Assembly: GCF_018688335.1 (NCBI RefSeq)
Contig: NZ_CP061316.1
Location: forward strand, 1,302,001-1,366,000
Reading direction: 5' to 3'
Length of the DNA: 64,000 nucleotides
Source of the DNA: Polynucleobacter sp. AP-Jannik-300A-C4
GTDB lineage: Bacteria > Pseudomonadota > Gammaproteobacteria > Burkholderiales > Burkholderiaceae
Shown here: in pieces, positions 18,248 to 26,212 of the stretch
How the letters are laid out: each line of letters starts with the position of its first letter
Numbering within the stretch: position 1 is the first letter of the stretch
The notes under the pieces: generated by a model
Databases searched by the model: none
What the model was told of the DNA's origin: nothing
Seen by the model: the letters and a program-made list of their open reading frames with translations, nothing else
Made by a program: the position numbers and the translations under genes

Positions 18248-19975
18248 TTAGACCGCTGCGCCCTTGGAGTGTTTGCCATTATTTTTATAGGCGGCTTCCT
18301 TAAATGGGATCACACCCAATCTGCGATAGGTCTCAATAAAAGGTTCGTCAGTTGAGCGTTGTTCTACATAAGTGTTAATGATGCTGATCATCACATCCGG
18401 AATTTCATTAGCGTAGAAAGAAGGTCCAATGACCTTGCCGATAGAGGCATCATTACCTTGATCTCCACCTAAAGTAATTTGATACCACTCTTCGCCATCC
18501 TTATCGACACCTAGAACTCCAATGTTGCCGACATGATGGTGGCCGCAGGAATTAATACAGCCAGAAATATTCAAACTAATATCACCTAAGTCATGCAAAT
18601 AATCCAAGTCATCAAATCGCTCTTGTATAGCTTTAGCTATCGGGAGCGATTTAGCGTTAGCGAGCGAGCAGAAGTCACCACCGGGACAGGCGATGAGATC
18701 TGTGAGTAAGCCAATGTTAGGCAGTACAAGATTGTAATTTTTTGCCGCTCGCCAAAGATTCAACAACTCTGCTTGCTCCACATCAGCTAAAACTAAGTTT
18801 TGTTCATGTGTTACGCGCAGTTCACCAAAACTATATTGGTCGGCCAAGTCAGCGATGGCATTCATCTGAGCGCTAGTGGCATCGCCAGGGGCAGCAGTAC
18901 CATGGGGCTTGAGCGACAGAATAACGCAGGCATAGCCAGGCACTTGGTGTGGCTTGACGTTGCGCTCCAACCAGCGAGTAAATGCAATCTTCTCATTGGC
19001 ATCTAACTTGGATTGAGCATGAGACTGTAATTGCTCATCACTTAATACTGAAAGTATTTTGTAGTTTGGCTTAGTAAAGTGCTTAGCGACACGCTCCCAC
19101 TCAGCTTGTGTAAAGTTATCTTTACCCTGCTTAGTTGCATTATGAAGTTGAGCCCACTCACCCTCCACTTGCCGTGCGAATTCTTCTGGGCCTAAAGCCT
19201 TGACCAAAATCTTGATCCGAGCCTTGTAGATATTGTCACGTCGACCAAAGCGGTTATATACGCGCAAGAGTGCAGTTAGGTAACTAGGTAGAACCTGCCA
19301 CGGAACATTCTGCTTGATGAGTGAACCCAGGATCGGAGTACGGCCCATACCACCACCAGCATAGATATTTGCTGTCAACTCACCATGGTTGATGCTGGGA
19401 TTTTTCTGGAGCTCAATGCCAACGTCATGACAAAGCAATACAGTGCGATCTTCTTTGGCACCATTAATGGCAAACTTGAACTTACGTGGCAAGTGCGCAA
19501 ACTCTGGATGAAGTGTTGACCATTGACGAAGTAATTCACAGATGGGTCTGGGGTCGACGTATTCATCGGCCGCGACTCCGGCAAAGGCATCACTCGTAAT
19601 GTTGCGAATACAGTTACCTGATGTCTGAATCGCATGCATCTCTACTTTGGCTAACTCAGCCAAGATGTCCGGAGTCTGCTCTAACTCCACCCAGTTAAAT
19701 TGAATATTTTGACGAGTCGTAAAATGGCCATAACCACGGTCATACTTATCCGCAATGAACGCTAGGGTTCGTAACTGCTTTGCACTTAACAAACCATATG
19801 GAATGGCAACGCGCAGCATATAAGCATGGCGCTGATGGTAGAGCCCGTTTTGAAGCCGAAGTGGGCGGAATTCTTCTTCAGCGAGAGTGCCATTAAGGCG
19901 ACGCTCAACCTGGTCTCGAAATTGGGTAACCCGCTGGTCTACTAGCGTTTGGTCAATATGGTCATATTTGTACAT
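18248..19975 (-). CDS. cysI: Siroheme- and 4Fe-4S-dependent sulfite/nitrite reductase
   Basis: The 575-residue hemoprotein has both halves of the nitrite/sulfite reductase fold. The N-terminal ferredoxin-like part contains GLLSAKQLRTLA and GHFTTRQNIQFNW. The cluster/siroheme cysteines are CPGGDFC (C-X5-C) and GCINSC (C-X3-C) followed by GHHHVGNIG. It reduces sulfite (or nitrite) by six electrons in the cytoplasm. The siroheme genes and DUF934 that follow favour sulfite assimilation. Two perfect dyads lie just upstream of the start. Confidence 0.9.
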   Translation of the reverse strand: MYKYDHIDQTLVDQRVTQFRDQVERRLNGTLAEEEFRPLRLQNGLYHQRHAYMLRVAIPYGLLSAKQLRTLAFIADKYDRGYGHFTTRQNIQFNWVELEQTPDILAELAKVEMHAIQTSGNCIRNITSDAFAGVAADEYVDPRPICELLRQWSTLHPEFAHLPRKFKFAINGAKEDRTVLLCHDVGIELQKNPSINHGELTANIYAGGGMGRTPILGSLIKQNVPWQVLPSYLTALLRVYNRFGRRDNIYKARIKILVKALGPEEFARQVEGEWAQLHNATKQGKDNFTQAEWERVAKHFTKPNYKILSVLSDEQLQSHAQSKLDANEKIAFTRWLERNVKPHQVPGYACVILSLKPHGTAAPGDATSAQMNAIADLADQYSFGELRVTHEQNLVLADVEQAELLNLWRAAKNYNLVLPNIGLLTDLIACPGGDFCSLANAKSLPIAKAIQERFDDLDYLHDLGDISLNISGCINSCGHHHVGNIGVLGVDKDGEEWYQITLGGDQGNDASIGKVIGPSFYANEIPDVMISIINTYVEQRSTDEPFIETYRRLGVIPFKEAAYKNNGKHSKGAAV

Positions 19976-20005
19976 AGCCTGTACATTGTCTAGTTATAGT
20001 CATAT

Positions 20006-20054
20006 TTCAACAAATAATTAAATGTTGAATCTATATATCTTTATTGATATATAG
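20006..20054. promoter_or_regulatory. Two tandem dyads upstream of cysI
   Basis: TTCAACA and TGTTGAA (20006-20012, 20023-20029) form a perfect 7-base inverted repeat, and CTATATATC and GATATATAG (20031-20039, 20046-20054) form a perfect 9-base one right beside it. Both span 24 bases and end 31-79 bases before the cysI ATG. They are probable operators of an unidentified regulator of sulfite reduction. Confidence 0.5.
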
Positions 20055-20100
20055 AAGCTTTCTGTTTAACCCCCTAAAGGCTGCTGACAAGAAGAGATTG

Positions 20101-20125
20101 GAATTTAGAGTTAGACGCTAAATTC
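20101..20125. repeat. 8-base inverted repeat between cysI and the 20168 gene
   Basis: GAATTTAG and CTAAATTC are separated by 9 bases. The dyad is not followed by a T run on either strand, so it is more likely an operator or RNA hairpin than a terminator. Confidence 0.35.
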
Positions 20126-20167
20126 TGGAGGGTCACTATGCATGGATAGGCCATCAGCCTGCGTCAA

Positions 20168-20440
20168 TCAATAAGTAACGGCTCTTTCAAATTCCTCATC
20201 TACCTCAGCCCGATCCTGAGCGAGTACATGCTGAGCAATCAAAAACACTCCTGAAAAAAAACTAATGCAGACTAATAAACCAAAGGCATGAAATTGATTA
20301 AGGCCGTTCTGATTAAGAACCTCAAGATAGCTAGCGCCTTCTAGGGCAAGATGAGTAGACAAGCTCAAAAGAGCCAAACCCAGCAAAACTCTAGCTAAAG
20401 TTAAAAATAAAGATTTTTCGCTTGTTGGTTTTATGGACAT
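20168..20440 (-). CDS. Small two-span membrane protein, unknown function
   Basis: This encodes 90 residues with two predicted membrane helices (LARVLLGLALLSLSTHLAL, about 15-34, and FGLLVCISFFSGVFLIAQ, about 53-70) and an acidic C-terminal tail (DRAEVDEEFERAVTY). GGAAGT precedes the ATG on the minus strand. I do not recognise the family. It lies upstream of the sulfite reductase gene on the same strand and divergent from the ferredoxin reductase gene. Confidence 0.6.
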   Translation of the reverse strand: MSIKPTSEKSLFLTLARVLLGLALLSLSTHLALEGASYLEVLNQNGLNQFHAFGLLVCISFFSGVFLIAQHVLAQDRAEVDEEFERAVTY

Positions 20441-20590
20441 AAGACTTCCTTCAAATAGGTATAAGAGGATCTTATGGGCTTGGTGTTTATAAGTAAAAGA
20501 ATCCCTTTTTATAAGCTAAATACTTTTATATCTATAGAGCTATCCCAAGAATGAGGATAATTAAACTTTAAACCTCATTTTTAAGCGTTT

Positions 20591-21367
20591 ATGGCAGCCT
20601 ACAATACTGAAACCGTTCTTACCGTTCATCACTGGAACGACACCCTCTTTAGCTTCACCACCACCAGAAATAAGGGCTTACGCTTTCGTAGTGGCCATTT
20701 TCTAATGATTGGTTTAGAGGTTGAAGGCAAGCCATTAGTACGCGCCTATAGTGTGGCGAGCCCAAATTACGAAGAGCATTTGGAGTTCTTAAGCATTAAG
20801 GTTCAAGATGGCCCCCTCACCTCACGCCTTCAGAAGATTCAAGTAGGCGACCCGATTTTGGTGAGCGAGAAATCCGTTGGCACCTTGGTGATTGATGATT
20901 TAAATCCAGGCAAGCATCTTTACCTTTTTAGCACCGGCACAGGACTAGCGCCCTTCATGAGTATCATTCGCGACCCCGATACCTACGATAAGTTTGAAAA
21001 GGTAGTATTGATACATGGTGTTCGTTTAGTGAGCGAACTGGCTTATGGCGATTACATCAAGAATGAACTCACTCAAGATGAGTACATTGGTGAAATTATT
21101 CGAGAAAAACTCATTTACTATCCAACCGTGACTCGCGAAGCTTTCAAGCACACTGGCCGTTTAACGACCGCTATTGAATCCGGCCAACTTTTTAAAGATA
21201 TTGGCTTGCCCCCACTAGATCCAGCAGTAGATCGCGCGATGATCTGTGGCAGCCCCTCAATGCTGAAGGAAACTGCTGAAATGCTCGATTCAAAAGGCTT
21301 TAAAGTCTCGCCCAGCCTTGGTCAATTAGGTGACTATGTATTTGAACGGGCTTTTGTAGAAAAGTAA
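20591..21367 (+). CDS. fpr: Ferredoxin-NADP reductase
   Basis: The 258-residue enzyme has the FAD-binding motif RAYSVASPNYEEHLEF (about 53-68) and the NADP-binding TGTGLAPFMSIIRD (about 116-130). It ends in the aromatic/charged tail FERAFVEK typical of bacterial-type Fpr. It moves electrons between NADPH and ferredoxin or flavodoxin. Beside the siroheme reductase operon it could feed sulfite reductase. The gene is single, followed by a 9-base-stem hairpin (21378-21400). Confidence 0.92.
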   Translation: MAAYNTETVLTVHHWNDTLFSFTTTRNKGLRFRSGHFLMIGLEVEGKPLVRAYSVASPNYEEHLEFLSIKVQDGPLTSRLQKIQVGDPILVSEKSVGTLVIDDLNPGKHLYLFSTGTGLAPFMSIIRDPDTYDKFEKVVLIHGVRLVSELAYGDYIKNELTQDEYIGEIIREKLIYYPTVTREAFKHTGRLTTAIESGQLFKDIGLPPLDPAVDRAMICGSPSMLKETAEMLDSKGFKVSPSLGQLGDYVFERAFVEK

Positions 21368-21377
21368 GCTAAGCCAT

Positions 21378-21400
21378 ATACCTAAAAGTAATTTAGGTAT
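21378..21400 (+). repeat. Hairpin after fpr
   Basis: ATACCTAAA and TTTAGGTAT form a perfect 9-base stem with a 5-base loop, 11 bases after the fpr stop. No T run follows, so it may stabilise the fpr 3' end or be a weak terminator. Confidence 0.4.
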
Positions 21401-21430
21401 CGCTATATGTTCGTTGTGAATGCATAGATC

Positions 21431-21468
21431 CCTTGGTAAATTATCTTCAATACGATTTTTTACCAAGG
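21431..21468 (+). promoter_or_regulatory. Long hairpin covering the ribosome-binding site of a small ORF
   Basis: CCTTGGTAAA (21431-21440) pairs perfectly with TTTACCAAGG (21459-21468). The right arm contains the AAGG of the ribosome-binding site for the ATG at 21476. Closing the stem would hide that site. Confidence 0.45.
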
Positions 21469-21475
21469 AAGCCAG

Positions 21476-21640
21476 ATGTCCCCCGCACGCGAACACTATA
21501 ACCCCATCATTACCCAGCTTCTGCGTGAGCATGATCAACTGCCTCATGAAAATGTGATTGAGCGTAAAAGTTTTCAGCGCAGAATTCTGTTCTTGATGAC
21601 CACCATCAAGATGGCAGAGTTTGAGGATTCTTACGCTTAA
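21476..21640 (+). CDS. Small basic/acidic 54-residue protein, unknown
   Basis: An uninterrupted frame of 54 codons begins MSPAREHYNPIITQL and ends MAEFEDSYA. An AAGGAA ribosome-binding site lies 7 bases upstream of the ATG. The composition is that of a soluble helical peptide (His, Arg, Glu rich). It lies between fpr and the convergent exporter gene, whose stop is 4 bases beyond. I do not recognise the family; the good spacing, stop position and hairpin over the ribosome-binding site argue that it is a real gene. Confidence 0.5.
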   Translation: MSPAREHYNPIITQLLREHDQLPHENVIERKSFQRRILFLMTTIKMAEFEDSYA

Positions 21641-21644
21641 GTAA

Positions 21645-22637
21645 TTACAAAGTACTTGTAATAAAGATTAATCCGATTGCCGCAATAAATATAGTCTCAA
21701 CAACTAGCATCACTACAGGCTGGCAGCCTAACTTAGCCAGCTCTTGAAAATTAGTCTTTAATCCAGCCGCACCAATAGCAATCACCAACATCCAGCGGGA
21801 AACGCCACCAATAGAGTGCGTAATAGAGCTTGGCAAAATCTGCATGGATGCAACAACTGAGAGCGCCACAAATCCTAATAGGAATGTTGGTATCAGGCGT
21901 AGGCTACCCCAACCCAAGCGCTGAGACGATTTCTCAGCGCCAAAGAAAATAGAAATAAACAAAACCACCGGCAGAAGAAGTGCAACTCGGAATAGCTTTA
22001 CAACCGTAGCTACATCCCCTGCCTCAGGCCCAAATAACATACCCGCTGCAACTACCTGCGCTACATCATGAATAGTAGCGCCTAGAAAGATGCCTGCAGG
22101 TAATGAGGTAATGTTGAGCAGCTGTAGAGCGAAGGGGTACACCACCATTGCAATAGTGGAGAGTACGGTAACACCAACCACCACCAACAAAGTAAAGCGC
22201 TCATTCTCTTTTGATTTTGGCAGCACTGACGCAACTGCCAAAGCAGCTGAAGCACCGCAAATACCAACAGATCCACCGGCAATCAAACCAAAGTCTGGTG
22301 AGAGCTTTAACAGCTTCGCGAGGAAAAAGCCCAGAGATACCGTGGCTGCAACTGCAAGGATTACCATCAATCCGGTATTCAATCCGATGGCCCCGATATC
22401 CGAAAATGTAATGCGAATTCCAAGGAATGCAACGCCCAAACGTAAAACTGTTTTTGCACAGAAATCAATCCCCGGCTTAACCGTCTCATTGAGATATAAA
22501 AAATGAAGTGATAAGCCGATCAATAAGGCATATAACAATTGCGGCCCACCATAATTCTCAGAAAGAAAGCTGGTAGACATAGCGATGACAAGACAAACTA
22601 GAAGCCCTGGAATATTTTTCCGCGTAGTCGTCAGCAT
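21645..22637 (-). CDS. YeiH/SuyZ-family putative sulfate (sulfite) exporter
   Basis: The 330-residue protein has about ten hydrophobic helices and the signatures of the UPF0324/PSE family: FCAKTVLRLGVAFLGIRITFSDIG (about 59-82), GGSVGICGASAALA (about 121-134) and GATIHDVAQVVAAG. SuyZ of the sulfolactate pathway of Paracoccus pantotrophus is the named member of this transporter family. Here it is the last gene of an operon with SuyA/SuyB-like genes, so export of the sulfite or sulfate released from a sulfonate is the natural reading. Confidence 0.8.
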   Translation of the reverse strand: MLTTTRKNIPGLLVCLVIAMSTSFLSENYGGPQLLYALLIGLSLHFLYLNETVKPGIDFCAKTVLRLGVAFLGIRITFSDIGAIGLNTGLMVILAVAATVSLGFFLAKLLKLSPDFGLIAGGSVGICGASAALAVASVLPKSKENERFTLLVVVGVTVLSTIAMVVYPFALQLLNITSLPAGIFLGATIHDVAQVVAAGMLFGPEAGDVATVVKLFRVALLLPVVLFISIFFGAEKSSQRLGWGSLRLIPTFLLGFVALSVVASMQILPSSITHSIGGVSRWMLVIAIGAAGLKTNFQELAKLGCQPVVMLVVETIFIAAIGLIFITSTL

Positions 22638-22641
22638 AAAA

Positions 22642-23361
22642 CTAAGCTACTAGCTCACTGAAGTACTCGTGATGAGCAGTGTTTAAAGTCGATACACGCC
22701 ACTCCAAGGGCTCATCCTGAATACCAAGCGCTACCCTTCGAATAATTAACACTGGGAAGTCTGGATTTAATCCAAGCCATTCTCCATGCTGCTTGCCTGC
22801 AAGTCCCGCACGTAGACGTTCACTACTACGAACCACAGTCTGACCGTATTCCATCTGATACATTTGATAAATACTGCCCTTGCGATCAATAAAGTCCGCA
22901 CGGGTTAAATCTTTAAACCGCTTTTTATCCAGCGTGATCTGATCGATCATGACGCATTGCCCTTCCAATGAAAGGCGATTGGTAATTCTCCAAACGGGTG
23001 AGCCCTCTTTAATTTGTAATTTACTGGCCTCTTCTTTGTTAGCGGTAGCAGTATTTAAAGAGACTAACTCAACCTTGGGATAAACCTTTTTTTCAACATC
23101 GTGTTTAACGACATGGAAAAAGTAATACAACAGTCTTTTGAGATCATGCTCAACAACATAGGTGCCCCTGCCTTGGCGACGAACTACGATACCTTCCGCA
23201 ACTAACTCGTCCACCGCTTTGCGCAGGGTTCCTATGGATACATCTAATTCTTTTGATAAATCCTTTTCAGCAGGCAATGCCTGCCCCATAGGATATCGAC
23301 CCCTGACCAGATCCTCGGTGATCTTTTGCTTGACTTCTTGATAAGCGGTCAGGTTTCTCAT
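22642..23361 (-). CDS. GntR/HutC-family regulator with UTRA domain
   Basis: The 239-residue regulator has a winged helix at the N-terminus (PAEKDLSKELDVSIGTLRKAVDEL, then VVRRQGRGTYV) and a UTRA effector-binding domain from about residue 90 (SPVWRITNRLS, IDQITLDKKRF, EWRVSTLNTAHHEYF). HutC-type regulators usually repress neighbouring catabolic genes and sense a pathway substrate. It lies inside the sulfolactate-like operon, 9 bases after suyB and 4 bases before the exporter, and so probably controls that operon. Confidence 0.88.
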   Translation of the reverse strand: MRNLTAYQEVKQKITEDLVRGRYPMGQALPAEKDLSKELDVSIGTLRKAVDELVAEGIVVRRQGRGTYVVEHDLKRLLYYFFHVVKHDVEKKVYPKVELVSLNTATANKEEASKLQIKEGSPVWRITNRLSLEGQCVMIDQITLDKKRFKDLTRADFIDRKGSIYQMYQMEYGQTVVRSSERLRAGLAGKQHGEWLGLNPDFPVLIIRRVALGIQDEPLEWRVSTLNTAHHEYFSELVA

Positions 23362-23370
23362 ATTAAAAAC

Positions 23371-24543
23371 TTAAGCAGATTCGTATAAACGAGTTAATAC
23401 GAACTCACGATGACCCAAGATTTCAGAAGCAGTTAATTCGCCGTCAGCTGTACGCTTTAAGCAATCTAACAACTTATTACCTGCATCATCCATATTCTCT
23501 TCACGACGCAATAGGCCGGACACATCAACGTCAATGTGCTCACCCATCGTACGAACAGTCTTTGGATTTGCGCAAATCTTAATTACCGGAAGAATGGCAT
23601 TGCCAATCACGTTACCCTGACCTGTTGGGAAGAAATGGGCTGCGAAACCAGCCGCAGCACACAGAGTCACCATTTCAGCTGCTGCTGATGATGAGTCCAT
23701 AAAATGCAGTCCAGGAATCTTTGGCTCTTCACCTTTATCAAGCACGCTATCCACAATACATTTTTTACCAATTTTTTGGATATTGCCGAGTGCTTTCTCT
23801 TCGATAGTTGTTAAACCACCTGCAATATTGCCTTTGGTTGGCTGAGAGTCAGACAAATCGCTTGTCTTGTGACGCTCAATCACATCCTGGTAACGGTCAA
23901 ACATCTCGCGAAACTTTTTCTTTACTTCAGGAGTGCGGCAACGTGCCTCAACTAAATGCTCACCACCAGTTAACTCGGTAGTCTCACCAAATACCAAGGT
24001 AGAGCCAATTTCATAAAGCTTATCGAATGCATCACCAACAGTTGGGTTTGCACCGCAACCAGAAGTGGTATCGGACTCGCCACACTTAGTAGACACCCAC
24101 AACTCGGATAGAGGTGCAGACACGCGTTTTTGCTTAGATGCATGCTTCATCATGCTGTAGGCAGCTTTGCTTGCAGAAGCAATAGTTGCGGTGTCGCCAT
24201 TACCTTCAATCCAGAAGCCTTCTACTGGCTTGCCAGAAGCTTTGATGCCATCTACAACAATCTTTGTCCACTGCGGCTCAATACCAATAACTACAACAGC
24301 AGCTACGTTAGGGTTGCAGCCAGTTCCAATTAAGGTGCGGAAATGCAAGTCTAAGTCAGCTCCGAACTGCAAACGGCCATAGGAGTGCGGGATTGCCATT
24401 GCACCTTTGATGTTGTTTGCTACTGCTTCACAAGCCGCGTTAGACAAGTCATCTAAAGGCAAAATTAATACATGATTACGAATACCCATGCGGCCGTTTT
24501 CGCGGCGGTAGCCTAAAAAGGTCGCGTCTTTTAAATTGGTCAT
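23371..24543 (-). CDS. suyB: SuyB-like (2R)-3-sulfolactate sulfo-lyase large subunit (UxaA family)
   Basis: The 390-residue protein is the UxaA/altronate dehydratase C-terminal type. Visible signatures are [19 protein letters not shown] at the start, [19 protein letters not shown] (about 151-169), [19 protein letters not shown] and [20 protein letters not shown] near the end. The size matches the 42-kDa SuyB of Paracoccus, and the neighbours (SuyA-like subunit, sulfolactate-type dehydrogenase, SuyZ-type exporter) support (2R)-3-sulfolactate to pyruvate plus sulfite over altronate or galactarate dehydration. The reaction is inferred from similarity and context. Confidence 0.72.
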   Translation of the reverse strand: MTNLKDATFLGYRRENGRMGIRNHVLILPLDDLSNAACEAVANNIKGAMAIPHSYGRLQFGADLDLHFRTLIGTGCNPNVAAVVVIGIEPQWTKIVVDGIKASGKPVEGFWIEGNGDTATIASASKAAYSMMKHASKQKRVSAPLSELWVSTKCGESDTTSGCGANPTVGDAFDKLYEIGSTLVFGETTELTGGEHLVEARCRTPEVKKKFREMFDRYQDVIERHKTSDLSDSQPTKGNIAGGLTTIEEKALGNIQKIGKKCIVDSVLDKGEEPKIPGLHFMDSSSAAAEMVTLCAAAGFAAHFFPTGQGNVIGNAILPVIKICANPKTVRTMGEHIDVDVSGLLRREENMDDAGNKLLDCLKRTADGELTASEILGHREFVLTRLYESA

Positions 24544-24584
24544 TTTTATATCTCTCTCAATGAATAGGTAAATAAGGTGCCGGA

Positions 24585-24866
24585 TTACCAGCGCTTAGTT
24601 TTAACGTTTTGAACGTGAAGGTGCTCACCTTTTTTAATTGGAGCTACCACCTTGCCAATATCAACGCCGTATTTCATTACAGTGTCACCTGGCTTGAAAT
24701 CATTCAATGAAATTTTGTGACCAATAGGAATATCACTTTCAGACTTGATGTTTAAGGTGAGATCACCATCCATCACCCAACCAATCAAATCCGTTCCAGC
24801 TTTTACACCCTCAACTACTACTACACCTACGCCATCTGCTGGCTCATGCACGACAAAGTGGATCAT
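24585..24866 (-). CDS. suyA: SuyA-like small subunit of sulfolactate sulfo-lyase (SAF domain)
   Basis: The 93-residue protein is an SAF-domain small subunit of the UxaA family: [39 protein letters not shown], then [14 protein letters not shown]. The small size is that of the SuyA subunit paired with a separate large subunit, rather than the fused UxaA. It precedes suyB by 41 bases in the same operon. A galactarate or altronate dehydratase small subunit is the alternative. Confidence 0.72.
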   Translation of the reverse strand: MIHFVVHEPADGVGVVVVEGVKAGTDLIGWVMDGDLTLNIKSESDIPIGHKISLNDFKPGDTVMKYGVDIGKVVAPIKKGEHLHVQNVKTKRW

Positions 24867-24899
24867 TACTATCTCCTCAATAATCTCATTTATAAAAAA

Positions 24900-25910
24900 C
24901 TACTTAGTCCATAACTGGCGAATGCCAGTTTGAATTTCTTCCACAACTACATCTGAAACTGTTACGCCGTCACTGAAGCCTGTGGCTCGCTGCTGAAAAC
25001 GCCGCTGGCCAGGTAGACGAGTTCCATCATCGGCGCTTAATACCTTAAGGAAGTCTTGAATACGGCTAGCAAAAACAGTGGGGCCTGCCAAGCCCGGGTC
25101 AATAGTCAATATCAACTGACCAATTCGGGGGCGATTACCTTGGGGATCAAAAAAGGAATCTGCCTCATAGGAAAATCTACTGCCTGAAAGTCCTACTACC
25201 AACAACTCAACAATCAGAGCCAGCAATGCACCTTTATCGCCACCTAAAGGAACCATTAATCCCTTGAGACCCTCCTGAGGATCAGTTGTGGGCTTACCCT
25301 GAGCAGTTAGAGCCCAACCCTCAGGAATAGATTGGCCATTTTTAGCTGCAATCAATAATTTGCCACGCGCAACAGCAGAAAGAGACATATCAATCACCAA
25401 GGGATCGACACTTTCAATCGGAAATGCGGCAGCGAGAGGGTTGGTACCAAAAATAGCCCGAGTACCACCAACCATTGGCATCGCGGCGGGGGTATTGCCA
25501 AATAACAAGGAAATGTAGCCGGCACGGGCGGCGGCCTCAACGTAGTGGCCAGCAACTCCAAAATGATGACTATTATTTACCGCCACCAGACCAAGCCCAT
25601 TTTTGGATGCCAAATTGACAGAAAGGTCAGTCGCAAAACGAAGTGCTGGAAATGCTAGCCCATCACAAGCATCCACCAAAGCCGCGGCAGTCTTGAAAGG
25701 TCGCACCTTCATTTTGGGGTCTAGCTCAATACGGCCATTTTTTGCATGTGCAGCATATTGCGCAACCCTAGCCAAGCCATGGGAAGAAAGCCCATCTAAT
25801 TCTGCTAGGGCTAGAAACTGTGCAGTTTCATTGGCAGCCTTACTGCCTATTCCAGAGGCTCTGAGACCAGCCTCGGCTAAATCATGCATTTGCGAAAAAG
25901 TGAGATTCAT
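24900..25910 (-). CDS. Malate/L-lactate dehydrogenase-family enzyme, probably sulfolactate dehydrogenase
   Basis: The 336-residue NAD(P)-dependent enzyme belongs to the Ldh_2 (malate/L-lactate/ureidoglycolate dehydrogenase) family, with DGLSSHGLARVAQY (about 39-52), NNSHHFGVAGHY (about 116-127) carrying the conserved His, and PLGGDKGALLALIVELL (about 226-242). ComC, (R)-sulfolactate dehydrogenase, is in this family. As first gene of an operon with SuyA/B-like subunits, it likely interconverts 3-sulfopyruvate and sulfolactate. A lactate, malate or ureidoglycolate substrate cannot be excluded from sequence. Confidence 0.75.
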   Translation of the reverse strand: MNLTFSQMHDLAEAGLRASGIGSKAANETAQFLALAELDGLSSHGLARVAQYAAHAKNGRIELDPKMKVRPFKTAAALVDACDGLAFPALRFATDLSVNLASKNGLGLVAVNNSHHFGVAGHYVEAAARAGYISLLFGNTPAAMPMVGGTRAIFGTNPLAAAFPIESVDPLVIDMSLSAVARGKLLIAAKNGQSIPEGWALTAQGKPTTDPQEGLKGLMVPLGGDKGALLALIVELLVVGLSGSRFSYEADSFFDPQGNRPRIGQLILTIDPGLAGPTVFASRIQDFLKVLSADDGTRLPGQRRFQQRATGFSDGVTVSDVVVEEIQTGIRQLWTK

Positions 25911-26212
25911 GCTGTCGCCTTACAAACAAGAACAATGAAAATCAATTCTTTCAAACACAGGGTTTTAGAGGCTTGACTTAAATGATTGTTAAGGATCAAA
26001 ATAGATGACATATCTGAATCATATAGATGATTTAGATATCTTGCAAGCAGTAATCCATTGTGCAGCGCAACGAATGCAAAGTGGCGCATCATGATGGTTG
26101 GAGGAGACAGTAGTGTCATATAAGCATATAGCTAAACAATAGCAATTAAGCGTATTTTTTTGATGTCTAAGTAGATAAGATACAAAGATCAAATTACCAC
26201 TGGAGGTCACCG
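25911..26212. promoter_or_regulatory. Divergent control region between the sulfolactate operon and a binding-protein gene
   Basis: This 302-base gap has no convincing gene. At 26010-26039 it holds a nearly perfect 13-base inverted repeat (ATATCTGAATCAT / ATGATTTAGATAT, one mismatch, 4-base spacer), the best operator candidate for the GntR regulator. A GGAGGT ribosome-binding site (26202-26207) serves the ATG at 26213. A reading frame on the minus strand here has no ribosome-binding site and odd composition, and I reject it. Confidence 0.6.

Noticed and set aside
25907-26119. 70-codon minus-strand frame in the divergent control region
   Set aside because: No ribosome-binding site, odd composition, and it overlaps the dehydrogenase start and the operator-like dyad.
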